Assembly: GCA_001296005.1 (NCBI GenBank)
Contig: LJHR01000048.1
Span: 1-64,000, forward strand
Direction of reading: 5' to 3'
Length of the DNA stretch: 64,000 nt
DNA from: an alpha proteobacterium AAP38
Lineage (GTDB): Bacteria; Pseudomonadota; Alphaproteobacteria; Azospirillales; Azospirillaceae
A program made the translations under genes and the position numbers. Every line of letters begins with the position of its first letter. Positions within the stretch are counted from its first letter, which is position 1. Under the pieces are notes generated by a model, which worked only from the letters and a program-made list of their open reading frames with translations, was not told the origin of the DNA and ran no database searches. Shown one piece after another: positions 34,791-44,951 of this stretch.

Positions 34791-35393
34791 ATGGCGAAGG
34801 TACTTGTGCTTTACTATTCCAGTTACGGCCATATCGAAACCATGGCCACCGCGATGGCCGACGGTGCGCTGTCGGTGGCGGGGGCGGATGTCGTGGTCAA
34901 ACGCGTGCCGGAACTGGTGCCGGATGAGGTGGCAAGGGCTGCCGGTATCAGTCTGGATCAGGCGGCCCCCATCGCCAGCCCTGGGGAACTGGGCGACTAT
35001 GATGCCATCATCTTCGGCACGCCGACGCGCTTTGGCAATATGGCGGCGCAGATGCGCAACTTCCTGGACCAGACGGGCGGGCTTTGGGCCAAGGGCGCGC
35101 TGGTCGGCAAGGTGGGCAGCGTCTTCGTCTCCACCGCCAGCCAGCATGGCGGCCAGGAAACTACCATCACCTCCTTCCACACCACGCTGCTGCATCATGG
35201 CATGATCATTGTCGGTCTGCCCTATAGCTGGGCCGGCGCGACGCGGATGGATGAGATCAGCGGCGGCACTCCCTATGGCGCCAGCACCCTGGCCGGCGCC
35301 GATGGGTCTCGCCAGCCCAGCGCCAACGAGTTGGAAGGGGCCCGGTTCCAGGGGCGCCATGTCACGGAAATCGCCACACGGCTGTTCGGCTGA
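34791..35393 (+). CDS. wrbA: NAD(P)H:quinone oxidoreductase, WrbA type
   Basis: The 200-residue flavodoxin-fold protein has the FMN phosphate loop in [12 protein letters not shown], the WrbA-specific [24 protein letters not shown], the [12 protein letters not shown] loop and the [12 protein letters not shown] insertion. It reduces quinones by two electrons and so protects against redox-cycling aromatic intermediates. It follows the receptor gene by 27 bases and precedes the VOC gene by 23, so it is part of the same transcript. Confidence 0.95.
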   Translation: MAKVLVLYYSSYGHIETMATAMADGALSVAGADVVVKRVPELVPDEVARAAGISLDQAAPIASPGELGDYDAIIFGTPTRFGNMAAQMRNFLDQTGGLWAKGALVGKVGSVFVSTASQHGGQETTITSFHTTLLHHGMIIVGLPYSWAGATRMDEISGGTPYGASTLAGADGSRQPSANELEGARFQGRHVTEIATRLFG

Positions 35394-35416
35394 AAGACTT
35401 GAGAGAGGATGCGACC

Positions 35417-35950
35417 ATGAGTGCGAAACTTCCCAATCGTCTGCACCACACTGCCTATGTCACCCGCGACCTGGAGGCGACGCGCCATTTCTATGAAGAT
35501 GTGCTGGGGATCCCGCTGATCGCCACCTGGTGCGAAAAGGACATGCTGTTCGGTGCCGAGCGCACCTATTGCCATTGCTTCTTTGGGTTGGCGGATGGCA
35601 GTGCGCTGGCCTTTTTCCAGTTTGCCGAACCGGAGGATCAGGCGCTGTTCGGACCGCCCATGCCGGAATCCCCCTTCCACCACATCGCCCTGCATGTCGA
35701 CGCCGACACCCAGGCGCAGATCGAAAGCCGCATCCGCGCGGCAGGCTTTACCGAGCCCGACACCTACACGCTGGAACATGGCTATTGCCGGTCAGTCTAT
35801 ATCAAGGACCCGAACGGCATGATCCTGGAATTTACCCATGACGCGCCGTCGGCGGCGGCCCTGGAGCAGGCAAAGCGCGAAACGGCGCGGGCCGATCTGG
35901 CCCGCTGGCTGGGGGGTGACCGCAGCGTCAATAACACCTATCGTCATTGA
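35417..35950 (+). CDS. VOC-family (glyoxalase/extradiol fold) protein
   Basis: The 177-residue protein is one vicinal-oxygen-chelate domain of two beta-alpha-beta-beta-beta repeats. Likely metal ligands are a His in RLHHTAY, a His in FHHIALHV and a Glu in ILEFTHD, matching the usual H-H-E set. Start ATG 35417 is behind a GAGAGAGG ribosome-binding site. The family includes glyoxalases, extradiol dioxygenases and epimerases, and the sequence does not decide between them. Operon context argues for a step in degradation of an aromatic or CoA-linked acid. Confidence 0.8.
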   Translation: MSAKLPNRLHHTAYVTRDLEATRHFYEDVLGIPLIATWCEKDMLFGAERTYCHCFFGLADGSALAFFQFAEPEDQALFGPPMPESPFHHIALHVDADTQAQIESRIRAAGFTEPDTYTLEHGYCRSVYIKDPNGMILEFTHDAPSAAALEQAKRETARADLARWLGGDRSVNNTYRH

Positions 35951-36741
35951 TGATGCAGACCCAGGTTGCCGTCGACGGTGGAAGCCTGTCCGTGGAGATT
36001 GCCGGGGCCGGGAAGCCGGCCCTGGTCATGCTCCATGGCTGGACTCTGGACCGGCGCATGTGGCGGCCCCAGGTTCGGGGACTGTCGGATTGCGCCACCC
36101 TGATACTGCCCGACCGGCGCGGTTTCGGAAGGTCGCAGGCGCCACCTGGATTGTTGCAGGAACCAGATGATATCCCTGCCTTGCTGGACCATTTCGGTTT
36201 GGCTTCAGCCATTCTCGTTGCGCATTCACAGGCCGGACGGGTGGCGCTGATGGCGGCGGCCCGGCATCAGGATCGGGTTGCCGGCCTTGTCCTGCTGGCG
36301 GCGGCGCATGATGCGGCCCCGCCGGACCCTGTGACGGAACCCGCACTTCCCCTTGCGCAATTGGTGGAACATGTCCGGGCGGGCAACCTGCCCGAAGCGG
36401 TGGCACTTTGGCGGGCCCATCCGATGCTGCGGACCGATGACGCGGAAACGTCGCGGCTGCTGGATGAGATGCTGGCCGATTACCAGGGCAGGGATCTGCT
36501 GTCGCCGCCCGCGGTCCTGCCGGTGACGGATGAACTGCTGGCGACCATCACTTGCCCTAGTTTGGTGATGGTCGGCGATCTGGATACGCCGTCACGGTTG
36601 GTGGCGGCACATCGGCTGTGTCAGGGGTTGTGGCAATCTGCGATGCAGTTTTTTACGCAGGCTGGCCACATGGCGAACATAAGCCATGCCACTGCCGTCA
36701 ATCAGGCAATCAGGGATTATGTGACCCGCAATTTTCCCTGA
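35950..36741 (+). CDS. alpha/beta hydrolase (enol-lactonase-like)
   Basis: The 263-residue enzyme has the oxyanion motif LHGWTLDRRMW, nucleophile elbow VAHSQAGR, acidic residue in VGDLDTPSR and catalytic His in QAGHMANI. It resembles 3-oxoadipate enol-lactonases and related C-C or ester hydrolases. ATG 35950 shares its first base with the VOC stop codon (TGATG), so translation is coupled. It is the last gene of the receptor operon. No gene is visible in the 130 bases after it. Confidence 0.82.
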   Translation: MMQTQVAVDGGSLSVEIAGAGKPALVMLHGWTLDRRMWRPQVRGLSDCATLILPDRRGFGRSQAPPGLLQEPDDIPALLDHFGLASAILVAHSQAGRVALMAAARHQDRVAGLVLLAAAHDAAPPDPVTEPALPLAQLVEHVRAGNLPEAVALWRAHPMLRTDDAETSRLLDEMLADYQGRDLLSPPAVLPVTDELLATITCPSLVMVGDLDTPSRLVAAHRLCQGLWQSAMQFFTQAGHMANISHATAVNQAIRDYVTRNFP

Positions 36742-36871
36742 CATTTCCTCCCCTTCGGAGATTGGGATCGCCGCCCACTCCTACTGAAGCCTGCACTTCT
36801 TTCTTGAAGTTCATGATAACGTGGCTCCTATTCCGCAATCCGAAATGCGCGAAGACGCTTGGAGCCTGTGC

Positions 36872-39130
36872 ATGGACTTTGTCCTTACTCTGAATGATTT
36901 CGTGAAGACATTCATCGGCCTTGCGGCATCGGAGGGTCAGAAGGCCCGGTTCATCCAGATCGGGGCAGGCCCGCATTTCAGTCCGTTTGCACCTTTCCTG
37001 GACCGTCTTGCCGGCTATGTCGTCGATCCGTTGCTGGAAGAAGGGCATGACAGCCGCTATGTCGGGGTGAGGGCCGGTATCGGGCGGGGTATGGGGGTTA
37101 CCCGTCTGCGCCACCTGGACGAAACGGCGATCAATAATGGCCTGCTGCCAGCCCGTTTCAGGGAACTTCGTTCCTTCGGACTGATCTCCATGCTGGACAG
37201 TGGCGGTTGGCTGGCGGGCATGTGCCCGAATGAGGAGACACGGGCAGCCATCCGTATGCTGGTCCGTGAAACGCTGGTTGCCTGCATGCCGCTGCGATAT
37301 CTCGTCGGTCGCTACGGTATCGGGGCCACGGACATGCTGGCCATCAGCACCGCCGGCACCGAACTGGAAATTCTGGAGCAGTTGAGCGATCTGCCGTCGC
37401 CGCCGCGTGGTCTGCTGGTTGATGTTGAGAATCTGACGCTGATCCAACGTCAGAAGGTGATGGATATCTTTGTTGCCCGCAATTATCGCCCTGCCTGGAT
37501 CAGCCAGGATCTGTTGGCGGGCTTCCATGACCCGATACGGGAAATGCGTCGACATGTGCCTGCTTTGCGGCAGGCGGCTAGCCTGCGCGGACAGGCGCCT
37601 GCCGCCCTTGCCACACTGCTGGCGGATTGTGCCGACGATCTGGGCCAGCCGACCGAGCTGGAGCGGTTAAATACCATCATTGACCTTGTCGAAGCGGGGC
37701 GTATCGAGGATACCGCCCCCCTTGTCGAGGTACTGGTCAGCCGCACCCGCGACAGAGAAGTCCTGCAACAGCAACTGGGCCCCTTGATTGCCGAGGCTAT
37801 CCGGCAAAGAGCCATGTATGTGGAGCAGGGTGACGAGGCCCGTATCGAGACGATGCAGCGCATCATCGCCTCTCTCTATGATAAATGCCCTGCCGCAAAC
37901 CGTTGGGCGATGGGCAGAAGCACAGCGCAGCTTAAGGAGCCGGCGGCGGCACGTTATGCCCATCTGGTGCTGGCGCACGAACCGGACGACGTCATGGCGC
38001 TGCATATGGCGGCACGGTTTGCCACCGCAACGGGCCTTAAGGATGAGGAGCTTGCTCTGCGCCGACGCTTCATGGCGCAGCAGACCGATCGCCTGCTGCA
38101 AATGTATAATTGCCTGCGTCTCATCTGGTTTTATCTGCATGGCCCGCTGAATGAACAGACAAAGGCAGCCATCATGCATTGCCGGAACCTGCCTCTGCGG
38201 CAATCGCGGGCCCTCTATGGCGATCCTTCATTACAGATTGCCCATGATCATTGCGAACTGATGCTGGATTGCCTGGATCTTGATTTTCTGAACCACCCAC
38301 AGGATGTCGCCATACAGCCATTGCTGCTGCATGATCATCGCGGACGGCGCCTGGACCTTGATCAAGTCCGGCAGGAGGCGCTGCGCGAGGGCGTCCGGAC
38401 TGTGCTGCTTGCGGCGGGGGATGACCTGTATCTTGACCGCTATGCCCGTTCCTTCGCCAAGTCGGCGCTGGCCAACAGCGATGAACCCATCATGGTCGTC
38501 CTGCACGCCATCGGTGGCCGGGACCGTATAGAAGACATCGCCGCACGGATTGGGGTTATATCCGAACGGCTCTATTATTCGGCGGATGATTTCGACGATG
38601 CGCCCTACCGCTACACGACCGTCAATAATGAGTGCACGTTTGAAAAGCCGGTGGCCCATTATCAGTGTGTGCGGTTTGATGTAGCCGACAGCCTGCTGCA
38701 AGGGCTTGGTCTGCCCGTCATCGCGGCGGATATCGACACGCTGGTCCTGGGCGGGACGTCATCGCTGTCCGCGCGCACCGACGATGTCATCCTGAACTTC
38801 AACCCGCTGGCCACCGGGTTTGCCGCCTTGATAACGGCCAACCTCCTGCGGCTTCGCCCAACGCCGGGCGCCCGGCGTTTCATGGGGGCCGTGCGTGCCT
38901 ATCTGCGGGGTGAACTGGCGAAGCCCAAGATTACCCGTTGGATTGATCAGGTGGCTTTGCTGATGGCCAAACTGCATTGCGAACAGAACCGCACGCCCGT
39001 GATCATCGGCGGATTTGAGGAAAAGGACATCAACAACACCATCTATCTGCGCTTTGACAATTACTCCATCCGCTTCCTGTCACTTTACAGCACGTTCGAT
39101 CTGAACAGCATCCCCGCCGCCTATCGCTGA
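36872..39130 (+). CDS. large protein with degenerate FkbM-like and glycosyltransferase-like domains, function unknown
   Basis: The product is about 752 residues. Residues roughly 20-235 look like an FkbM-type methyltransferase fold: [13 protein letters not shown] resembles the SAM-binding first strand, VVDPL its acidic second strand, and [18 protein letters not shown] the usual DxEGxE segment, with Asp and Glu lost. A helical, TPR-like middle follows. The last 250 residues resemble a GT-A glycosyltransferase, with MVVLHAIGG and a DxD-like [13 protein letters not shown] prefer the ATG at 36872 because GGAG lies 7 bases upstream; GTG 36821 and ATG 36845 are possible. No signal peptide. Its end overlaps napC tail to tail by 10 bases. 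Confidence 0.6.
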   Translation: MDFVLTLNDFVKTFIGLAASEGQKARFIQIGAGPHFSPFAPFLDRLAGYVVDPLLEEGHDSRYVGVRAGIGRGMGVTRLRHLDETAINNGLLPARFRELRSFGLISMLDSGGWLAGMCPNEETRAAIRMLVRETLVACMPLRYLVGRYGIGATDMLAISTAGTELEILEQLSDLPSPPRGLLVDVENLTLIQRQKVMDIFVARNYRPAWISQDLLAGFHDPIREMRRHVPALRQAASLRGQAPAALATLLADCADDLGQPTELERLNTIIDLVEAGRIEDTAPLVEVLVSRTRDREVLQQQLGPLIAEAIRQRAMYVEQGDEARIETMQRIIASLYDKCPAANRWAMGRSTAQLKEPAAARYAHLVLAHEPDDVMALHMAARFATATGLKDEELALRRRFMAQQTDRLLQMYNCLRLIWFYLHGPLNEQTKAAIMHCRNLPLRQSRALYGDPSLQIAHDHCELMLDCLDLDFLNHPQDVAIQPLLLHDHRGRRLDLDQVRQEALREGVRTVLLAAGDDLYLDRYARSFAKSALANSDEPIMVVLHAIGGRDRIEDIAARIGVISERLYYSADDFDDAPYRYTTVNNECTFEKPVAHYQCVRFDVADSLLQGLGLPVIAADIDTLVLGGTSSLSARTDDVILNFNPLATGFAALITANLLRLRPTPGARRFMGAVRAYLRGELAKPKITRWIDQVALLMAKLHCEQNRTPVIIGGFEEKDINNTIYLRFDNYSIRFLSLYSTFDLNSIPAAYR

Positions 39131-39783
39131 CCGCTGTGCAGGTCGGGCAGGGATGCTGCCGCCCGATCCGGCATGGTCCAGATGGGCACACCCGTCATGT
39201 CGGGAAGGCGGTGGGCAATGCCCTTGTGACAGTCGATGCAGGTCGCCTGACCCGTGAACAGGAAGCGCTGGTGTGCGTCGGCCCCGCGTGCGCCCTGTCG
39301 AGTGATGTCCATGCTGTCGGCGCTGTGGCAGTTGCGGCATTCCAGGGAATTGTTGGCCTTCAGCCGTGCCCATTCGTGGCCGGCCAGTTCCCGGCGCTTG
39401 GCCTCGAACTTTTCCGGTGTATCGATAGTGCCGAAAATCTTGCCCCAGACCTCCTTGGATGCCTGCATCTTGCGGGCGATCTTGTCGGTCCAGTTATGGG
39501 GGACGTGGCAATCGGGACAGGTGGCGCGCACGCCCGACCGGTTGGAATAATGGATGGTCTGTTTCAGGTCGGCATAGGGATTGTCCTTCATCTCGTGACA
39601 GCCGATGCAGAACGCCTCCTTGTTGGTCATCTCCAGCGCTGTATTGAACCCACCCCACCAGATGACGCCCGCCACGAAGCCGCCGATAGTCAGGAACCCG
39701 ATGCCCAGATGGGCCGCGGGGCGGTTGAAGGCAGTCCAGGCGGCCCTGGCCAGAGACAGGACCCGTTGGATGATGATCATCAT
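39121..39783 (-). CDS. napC: NapC/NirT-type tetrahaem cytochrome c (quinol dehydrogenase)
   Basis: The 220-residue membrane-anchored cytochrome passes electrons from quinol to NapAB. One N-terminal transmembrane helix ([19 protein letters not shown]) is followed by four haem-binding motifs, CIGCH, CPDCH, CRNCH and CIDCH, in the periplasm. Length and motif order match NapC. It is the last gene of the nap operon and overlaps napB by ATGA. Confidence 0.95.
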   Translation of the reverse strand: MMIIIQRVLSLARAAWTAFNRPAAHLGIGFLTIGGFVAGVIWWGGFNTALEMTNKEAFCIGCHEMKDNPYADLKQTIHYSNRSGVRATCPDCHVPHNWTDKIARKMQASKEVWGKIFGTIDTPEKFEAKRRELAGHEWARLKANNSLECRNCHSADSMDITRQGARGADAHQRFLFTGQATCIDCHKGIAHRLPDMTGVPIWTMPDRAAASLPDLHSGQR

Positions 39784-40310
39784 TTGCCCTCCCCGACCGG
39801 AGGACGATTTTCACGAATGACGCTGTCCACATCGCGGAAGGTGTTGACCACGCGCGGCTGTGCGTCCGTCTGCGGCACATGGCATTGCAGGCAGAAATAG
39901 CGGCGGGTGGAGACGGCACCCAGCACCTGCCCGTCGCGGTCCTGGAAATGCGTGACGGAGATCATGGGGGCCTGACTGTCGCCCGTGAATTCGCGGGCGT
40001 GGCAGGTCAGGCACTTGTTGGCACGCAGGTCGAGCTGATAGCCGGCGATGGCATGCGGGATGACAGGCGGCTGTTCAGGATAGTTGCGCTGCCGGCGCTG
40101 ATCATCGCTTATATCCTTGGGCATGGAAGGTGCCTCCTGCACCAACAGCCCCTCGGCACCTGTGAAGGCGGGCCGTCCGCTGGCCTTCACGTCGCGGGTG
40201 CTGGCGGCAGGTACCGGGTCGGTGGCAAAGGCCCGCTGCGCCATGGGTTGCAGCAGCAGGGGCAGGGCGGCTAGCAGGGCCAGCAGCACGGGGGTGTGGC
40301 GCTTGCTCAT
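39780..40310 (-). CDS. napB: periplasmic nitrate reductase dihaem cytochrome subunit
   Basis: The 176-residue protein has a Sec signal peptide ([13 protein letters not shown], cleavage near AFA) and two c-type haem motifs, CLTCH and CLQCH, spaced as in NapB. It forms the electron-transferring partner of NapA. The conserved [17 protein letters not shown] segment precedes the first haem. Three bases separate its start codon from the napA stop. Confidence 0.95.
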   Translation of the reverse strand: MSKRHTPVLLALLAALPLLLQPMAQRAFATDPVPAASTRDVKASGRPAFTGAEGLLVQEAPSMPKDISDDQRRQRNYPEQPPVIPHAIAGYQLDLRANKCLTCHAREFTGDSQAPMISVTHFQDRDGQVLGAVSTRRYFCLQCHVPQTDAQPRVVNTFRDVDSVIRENRPPVGEGK

Positions 40311-40313
40311 GGT

Positions 40314-42815
40314 TCAGGCCTCCCCGACCGGGGTGATACGTACGGCGCATTTCTTGAAATCGGTCTGTTTGGAGATGGGGTCGGTAGCGTCCAGCGTAAC
40401 GCGGTTGATCAGGACATCGGCATCAAACCAAGGCACGAAGACCAGACCGCGCGGCGGTTTGTTCCGTCCCCGCGTCTCCACCCGCGCCCGCACCTGTCCC
40501 CGGCGCGAGGCCACCACGACCTCTTGCCCGCGCCGGACCTGCATCGCCTGGGCATCGTCCGGGTGCATGTAGCAGAGCGCCTGCGGCACCGCCTTGTGCA
40601 GTTCCGGCACGCGCCGGGTCATCGACCCGCTGTGCCAATGTTCCAGCACGCGGCCCGTGGACAGCCAGAACGGATAGTCCTTGTCCGGGCTTTCAGCGGG
40701 CGGTTCATAGGGCAGGGCGAATATGCGCGCCTTGCCATCCTTGTGCCCGTAGAAGCGCATGCCCTCGCCCGCGGGCACATAGGGATCGCTCCCCTCCCGG
40801 AAGCGCCAGCGGGTTTCCTTGCCATTCACCACCGGCCAGCGTAGGCCGCGTTCGGCGTGATAGGTGTCATAGGGAGCCAGATCATGGCCATGACCTCGGC
40901 CAAAGCTGGCATATTCCTCAAACAGGCCCTTTTGCAGGTAGAAGCCGAATTCCTTGGCCTCCCGGTTCTCATACTCCTTGTCGCATTCGGTCACGGGGAA
41001 CCTGTCCACCTGACCGTTGCGGTAGAGGATATCGTACAGGGTCTTGCCGCGATATTCCGGCGCCTTGGCCAGCAATTCCTCCGGCCATACCTCCTCCACC
41101 TTGAAGCGTTTGGAGAATTCTACCAGCTGCCACAGGTCGGATTTCGCCTCGCCCGGCGCATCGACCAACTGGTGCCAGACCTGGGTCCGGCGTTCGGCAT
41201 TGCCATAGGCCCCTTCCTTCTCCACCCACATGGCGGCGGGCAGCACCAGATCGGCGGCCATGGTGGTGACGGTGGGATAGGCGTCTGACACGACGATGAA
41301 ATTGTCGGGGTTGCGGTATCCGGGCCAGGTCTCGTTGGCGGTGTTAGGGGCGGCCTGCATATTGTTGTTCACCTGCACCCAATAGCAGTTCAGCTTGCCA
41401 TCCTTCAGCATCCGGTCTTGTTGCACCGCGTGAAAGCCCGGCTTGGCCGGGATGGTGCCTTCCGGCAGTTTCCACAGATGTTCGGCATGGGCGCGGTGTT
41501 CGGGATTGGTCACCACCATGTCGGCGGGCAGCCGGTGCGAGAAGGTTCCCACCTCACGCGCTGTGCCACAGGCGCTGGGCTGTCCCGTCAGGGAGAAGGG
41601 GCTGTTGCCGGGTTCGGCAATTTTGCCCGTGAGCAGGTGGATGTTGTAGACAAGGTTGTTGGCCCAGACACCGCGCGTATGCTGGTTGAAACCCATGGTC
41701 CAGAAGCTGACCACCTTGACCTTTGGATCGGCGTACAGCTCGGCCAGCGCCTTCAGCCGGGCGGCGGGGACGCCCGACTGTGCCGCCACCTTTTCCAGCG
41801 TATAGGGGGCGATGAAGGCGGCGAATTCATCAAAGCTGATGGGATCGCTTTCATTGGCCTTGGCGGCGTTCTTGGCCGCCACCTCCAGCGGATGGGTGGG
41901 GCGCAGGCCATAGCCGATATCGTCCCGGCCCTTCACGAAGGTTGTGTATTTGCTGACGAAATCCTTGTTGACGCGCCCCGTCTTGATGATGTGGCTGGCG
42001 ATGTAGTTCAGGATGGCCAGATCGGTCTGTGGCGTAAAGACCATCGGGATGTCGGCCAGCTCAAACGACCGATGTTCAAAGGTCGACAGCACCGCTACCT
42101 TCACATCCGGGTTGGACAGGCGGCGGTCGGTGACGCGGGTCCACAGGATGGGGTGCATCTCCGCCATGTTGCTGCCCCAGAGGACAAAGGCGTCGGCGGC
42201 CTCGATATCGTCGTAACAGCCCATCGGTTCATCAATGCCGAAGGTGCGCATGAAGCCGGCGACGGCGGATGCCATGCAATGGCGGGCATTGGGGTCGATA
42301 TTGTTGGACCGGAAACCGGCCTTCATCAGCTTGGACGCGGCATAGCCCTCATGGACGGTCCATTGCCCGGACCCGAACATGCCGATGGCTTCCGGCCCCT
42401 TGGCCTTCAGCGTCGCCTTCCATTTCTCCGCCATGATATCGAAGGCTTGGTCCCAGGTGACGGGCGTGAAGTCCCCTTCCTTGGCATATTTGCCGTCCTT
42501 CATGCGCAACATGGGGGTGGTCAGCCGGTCCTGCCCATAGATGATCTTGGACAGGAAATAGCCCTTCACGCAGTTCAGGCCGCGATTGACCTCTGATTTC
42601 TGGTCGCCATGGGTGGCGACGATGCGCCCCTCCTTCACGCCGACCATGACGCCGCAGCCTGTGCCGCAGAAACGACAGGGGGCCTTGGACCATTTCATCT
42701 TGGCATCCAGACCGGTGGGCAGCTGTGTGGCAGCGGCGTCCAGGGTCAAACCTGCTGAGGCAGCGGCGGTCAGGGCCGCCTGGGCCTTCAGATAATCGCG
42801 TCGTGTCAGGGTCAT
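40314..42815 (-). CDS. napA: periplasmic nitrate reductase catalytic subunit
   Basis: NapA reduces nitrate to nitrite in the periplasm with a bis-MGD molybdenum centre and one [4Fe-4S] cluster. The 833-residue protein has a twin-arginine leader ([12 protein letters not shown]), the cluster motif [10 protein letters not shown] with a following Cys in GLNCVKGY, the molybdenum-ligating Cys in NARHCMAS, and the C-terminal MGD-binding domain. Length matches the family. Start overlaps the napD stop (ATGA), fitting NapD's role as leader-binding chaperone. Confidence 0.97.
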   Translation of the reverse strand: MTLTRRDYLKAQAALTAAASAGLTLDAAATQLPTGLDAKMKWSKAPCRFCGTGCGVMVGVKEGRIVATHGDQKSEVNRGLNCVKGYFLSKIIYGQDRLTTPMLRMKDGKYAKEGDFTPVTWDQAFDIMAEKWKATLKAKGPEAIGMFGSGQWTVHEGYAASKLMKAGFRSNNIDPNARHCMASAVAGFMRTFGIDEPMGCYDDIEAADAFVLWGSNMAEMHPILWTRVTDRRLSNPDVKVAVLSTFEHRSFELADIPMVFTPQTDLAILNYIASHIIKTGRVNKDFVSKYTTFVKGRDDIGYGLRPTHPLEVAAKNAAKANESDPISFDEFAAFIAPYTLEKVAAQSGVPAARLKALAELYADPKVKVVSFWTMGFNQHTRGVWANNLVYNIHLLTGKIAEPGNSPFSLTGQPSACGTAREVGTFSHRLPADMVVTNPEHRAHAEHLWKLPEGTIPAKPGFHAVQQDRMLKDGKLNCYWVQVNNNMQAAPNTANETWPGYRNPDNFIVVSDAYPTVTTMAADLVLPAAMWVEKEGAYGNAERRTQVWHQLVDAPGEAKSDLWQLVEFSKRFKVEEVWPEELLAKAPEYRGKTLYDILYRNGQVDRFPVTECDKEYENREAKEFGFYLQKGLFEEYASFGRGHGHDLAPYDTYHAERGLRWPVVNGKETRWRFREGSDPYVPAGEGMRFYGHKDGKARIFALPYEPPAESPDKDYPFWLSTGRVLEHWHSGSMTRRVPELHKAVPQALCYMHPDDAQAMQVRRGQEVVVASRRGQVRARVETRGRNKPPRGLVFVPWFDADVLINRVTLDATDPISKQTDFKKCAVRITPVGEA

Positions 42816-43081
42816 GGCATCGGCTCCGCAAGGGCTGCCGCTGGTTCGGCATGGTGGTAGACGGGCAAAGCGCTGTAGACGCTGGGCAAGGCATTGATGG
42901 CGTCCAGTGTGTCGGCAACGGCCCGGTCGCTGGTGCGTTCGACCAGCACGATCAGGCGGCTGGCATCGCCCCCGGCGGGCACGATCTCACAATCCAGGGC
43001 CTTAAGGCGGGCCGTCAGGTCGGGCATGGCACTGGGGGCGGCATGCACGATGAAGCTGGAAATATGGATTTCACTGGCCAT
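42812..43081 (-). CDS. napD: NapA maturation chaperone
   Basis: NapD binds the twin-arginine leader of NapA and delays export until the cofactor is inserted. The 89-residue protein begins with [11 protein letters not shown], the usual NapD start, and has the ferredoxin-like beta-alpha-beta pattern. ATG 43081 lies inside the end of napF, giving an 11-base overlap. A longer open frame upstream is the shadow of napF. Confidence 0.92.
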   Translation of the reverse strand: MASEIHISSFIVHAAPSAMPDLTARLKALDCEIVPAGGDASRLIVLVERTSDRAVADTLDAINALPSVYSALPVYHHAEPAAALAEPMP

Positions 43082-43355
43082 GGGTTTCCTCCACGGTACC
43101 GGAAAGCCTGATAGCATTGGCCGGGCAGGGCGGCAGACAGTCGCCACACCCGGTGCAGCGGTCGGCATCGACATCCGCCCGTGCCCGCCCGCGCGGCAGC
43201 AGATGGAACCGGATGGCCCCTTCCGGGCAGGCATCGGCACAGGTCCGGCAATAGGCGCCATTCTCGGCCAGGCAGCTGGCGCTGATGATGGCCAAGGCAG
43301 ACTGTGCCGGTGTCTGGCGTGCGAACAGGGCGCGGCGGGAGAGACGGGTTTCCAT
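43071..43355 (-). CDS. napF: short NapF-type ferredoxin
   Basis: This 94-residue cytoplasmic iron-sulfur protein has CRTCADACPEGAI and CTGCGDCLPPCPANAI motifs, so it can hold about two [4Fe-4S] clusters. Classical NapF has about 160 residues and four clusters, so this is a reduced form or lacks a portion. NapF helps mature NapA. ATG 43355 with AAGGGTGG upstream is preferred to a GTG nine bases earlier. The RRALF element near the N-terminus is also seen in NapF. Confidence 0.85.
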   Translation of the reverse strand: METRLSRRALFARQTPAQSALAIISASCLAENGAYCRTCADACPEGAIRFHLLPRGRARADVDADRCTGCGDCLPPCPANAIRLSGTVEETHGQ

Positions 43356-43367
43356 GGGTTCCACCCT

Positions 43368-43520
43368 TCACAGGCCGGGCGGACCGGCGATCAACTGCAC
43401 CATCCAGACGGCGAAGCCATAGGCGGCCACGACCCCCACCGACAGGACGGGGACCAGCACGAAGGCGAGGAACAGGAACTTCAGGAGTTCAGTCCGTCTT
43501 GTTTCGGTATGTGCGTGCAT
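43368..43520 (-). CDS. napE: NapE-type small membrane protein
   Basis: A 50-codon gene in front of napF, found by reading the minus strand. The product has the NapE pattern: a basic N-terminus (TETRRTELLKF), a single transmembrane helix FLFLAFVLVPVLSVGVVAAY, the conserved YGFAVWM and a short C-terminus ending GPPGL. NapE occurs only with nap operons; its role is unknown. It is the first gene of the napEFDABC transcript, 12 bases before napF. Confidence 0.9.
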   Translation of the reverse strand: MHAHTETRRTELLKFLFLAFVLVPVLSVGVVAAYGFAVWMVQLIAGPPGL

Positions 43521-43583
43521 AACGTCCTGCCAACCGGATTGTTTGCCAGGGAAATCAATACACCGCAGGGAAAAGCATGATCA

Positions 43584-43597
43584 TTGATCGAGATCAA
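43584..43597. promoter_or_regulatory. FNR/FixK-type box, nap promoter (proximal)
   Basis: TTGATCGAGATCAA is a perfect TTGAT-N4-ATCAA palindrome, 64 bases upstream of napE. A -10-like TATTGA on the minus strand at about 43560-43555 puts the box near position -42, a class II activator site. It implies oxygen-limited induction of nap. Confidence 0.85.
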
Positions 43598-43688
43598 TTA
43601 TATCAGCAGTCAGTTTTCATCAGTCAATAAAAATGAATTTGCGAAATATGCTCAAAAATCAAAGTATTGATAAATGTATAATTTAAAC

Positions 43689-43702
43689 TTGATATTTATC
43701 AA
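43689..43702. promoter_or_regulatory. FNR/FixK-type box, nap promoter (distal)
   Basis: TTGATATTTATCAA is a second perfect TTGAT-N4-ATCAA palindrome, 105 bases upstream of the proximal one in an AT-rich gap. It could serve a second nap promoter. The gap 43521-43750 holds no other gene. Confidence 0.8.
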
Positions 43703-43750
43703 GATCATTAGAATCTATGCATTGGATTTCTCAGTTGTGAAAAGCCCAGC

Positions 43751-44824
43751 TCAGCCGACAAGGACACGTTCTGCCATCCAGTAAAGCCCGACAATGGCAA
43801 TCAGGGCCGATGCCGGTATCGTGATGCGTGTCCTGAACCACGCCCTATCCTTTAACCAATGCAGAAGCAGGAAATAGGCGATTGCGATTACGGCCAGTTG
43901 CCCCGCCTCGATCCCGATATTGAAGCCTATAAGCGCTGCCGTTTGATCTTTGGCTGGCAAGCCCAGCTCTGTCAGGACACCTGCGAAGCCCAGGCCATGC
44001 AGCAACCCGAACCCTAAGACCAGCGCGGGGCGCCAGGGTGTCATCCGGCGGGCAAAGATATTCTCTACCGCGACATAGGCGATGGACAGCGCGATCAGCG
44101 GTTCAACGATACGGGCTGGCAGATCAATCACGCCGTTCAATGCCAGGGCCAGTGTCAGGCAATGGGCCAGGGTGAAGGCCGTGACTTGCACCAGCAATGG
44201 CCGCAGCCTTGTCGTGAGCAGGACCAGTCCCAGAACGAAAAGCACATGGTCCGGACCGTCCGGCACGATGTGAATGAAGCCCAGATGCACATATTGTCCA
44301 ACGACCTGCATCAATGTGGGCGGCGGTCCGGGCCGCAGGGGCAGGGGGCCTGTGGCCGCACTTCCCTCCACCCAATGAACCTGCCCACCCAGCAGCAGCG
44401 CATATTGTCCTTCCAGCAGGTCGAACTGCCAGGATACCGTTCTGGCTCCCAATGGCAAGGGTCCGTCTGCACGCAGAACCAGGAATGACGGCTGCGACTG
44501 ATCCGCCGGCATCAGTAGTTGTTCGACGACCATGGTTGTGGCAACCGCTTCACCGTCGATCCGCACAAGTAGATGTCGCGGTAAGGCGGGTGAGAGTTCC
44601 GCCAGCTTGGCTGCGGCTGTGCCTTGGGTGAAATCCCTGCCCGGCTCCTGTTTCTCCGCATGTTCCAGCCTGTTTATGAAGGGTGTCGGGGCTGTAACGA
44701 TGCGGGCGCTCCATGAACCTTCGCCAAGCTCGATCACGACCTGACTATCGCCGATTTCGTGCGTAGCCGCCGGCCTGACCATCACCAGCAACAGGGCCAG
44801 CAGTCCCAGCAGAAACAATCTCAT
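43751..44824 (-). CDS. HupE/UreJ-2-like membrane protein
   Basis: The 357-residue protein has a signal peptide (LFLLGLLALLLVMV, ending near AATHE), a periplasmic beta-rich segment of about 150 residues, and then a six-helix membrane domain with VHLGFIHIVPDGPDHVLFVLGL, FTLAHCLTLALA and LLHGLGFAGVL, whose histidine and aspartate motifs are those of HupE/UreJ-type metal permeases. Metal (nickel or another divalent ion) transport is an inference. ATG 44824 has AGGAA upstream. It precedes nap on the same strand but a 230-base promoter region separates them. Confidence 0.82.
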   Translation of the reverse strand: MRLFLLGLLALLLVMVRPAATHEIGDSQVVIELGEGSWSARIVTAPTPFINRLEHAEKQEPGRDFTQGTAAAKLAELSPALPRHLLVRIDGEAVATTMVVEQLLMPADQSQPSFLVLRADGPLPLGARTVSWQFDLLEGQYALLLGGQVHWVEGSAATGPLPLRPGPPPTLMQVVGQYVHLGFIHIVPDGPDHVLFVLGLVLLTTRLRPLLVQVTAFTLAHCLTLALALNGVIDLPARIVEPLIALSIAYVAVENIFARRMTPWRPALVLGFGLLHGLGFAGVLTELGLPAKDQTAALIGFNIGIEAGQLAVIAIAYFLLLHWLKDRAWFRTRITIPASALIAIVGLYWMAERVLVG

Positions 44825-44951
44825 GGCAGGTTCCTGGCCCATTGCGTTCCAATGTCATCGGGGCGTCACCGTGACCGGTTTAACCCCTTGACCGCAAGGG
44901 CAAAACATTGTCCCTGAACGGGGTGTGGGACATGATCCGGGGACCGTCGGC

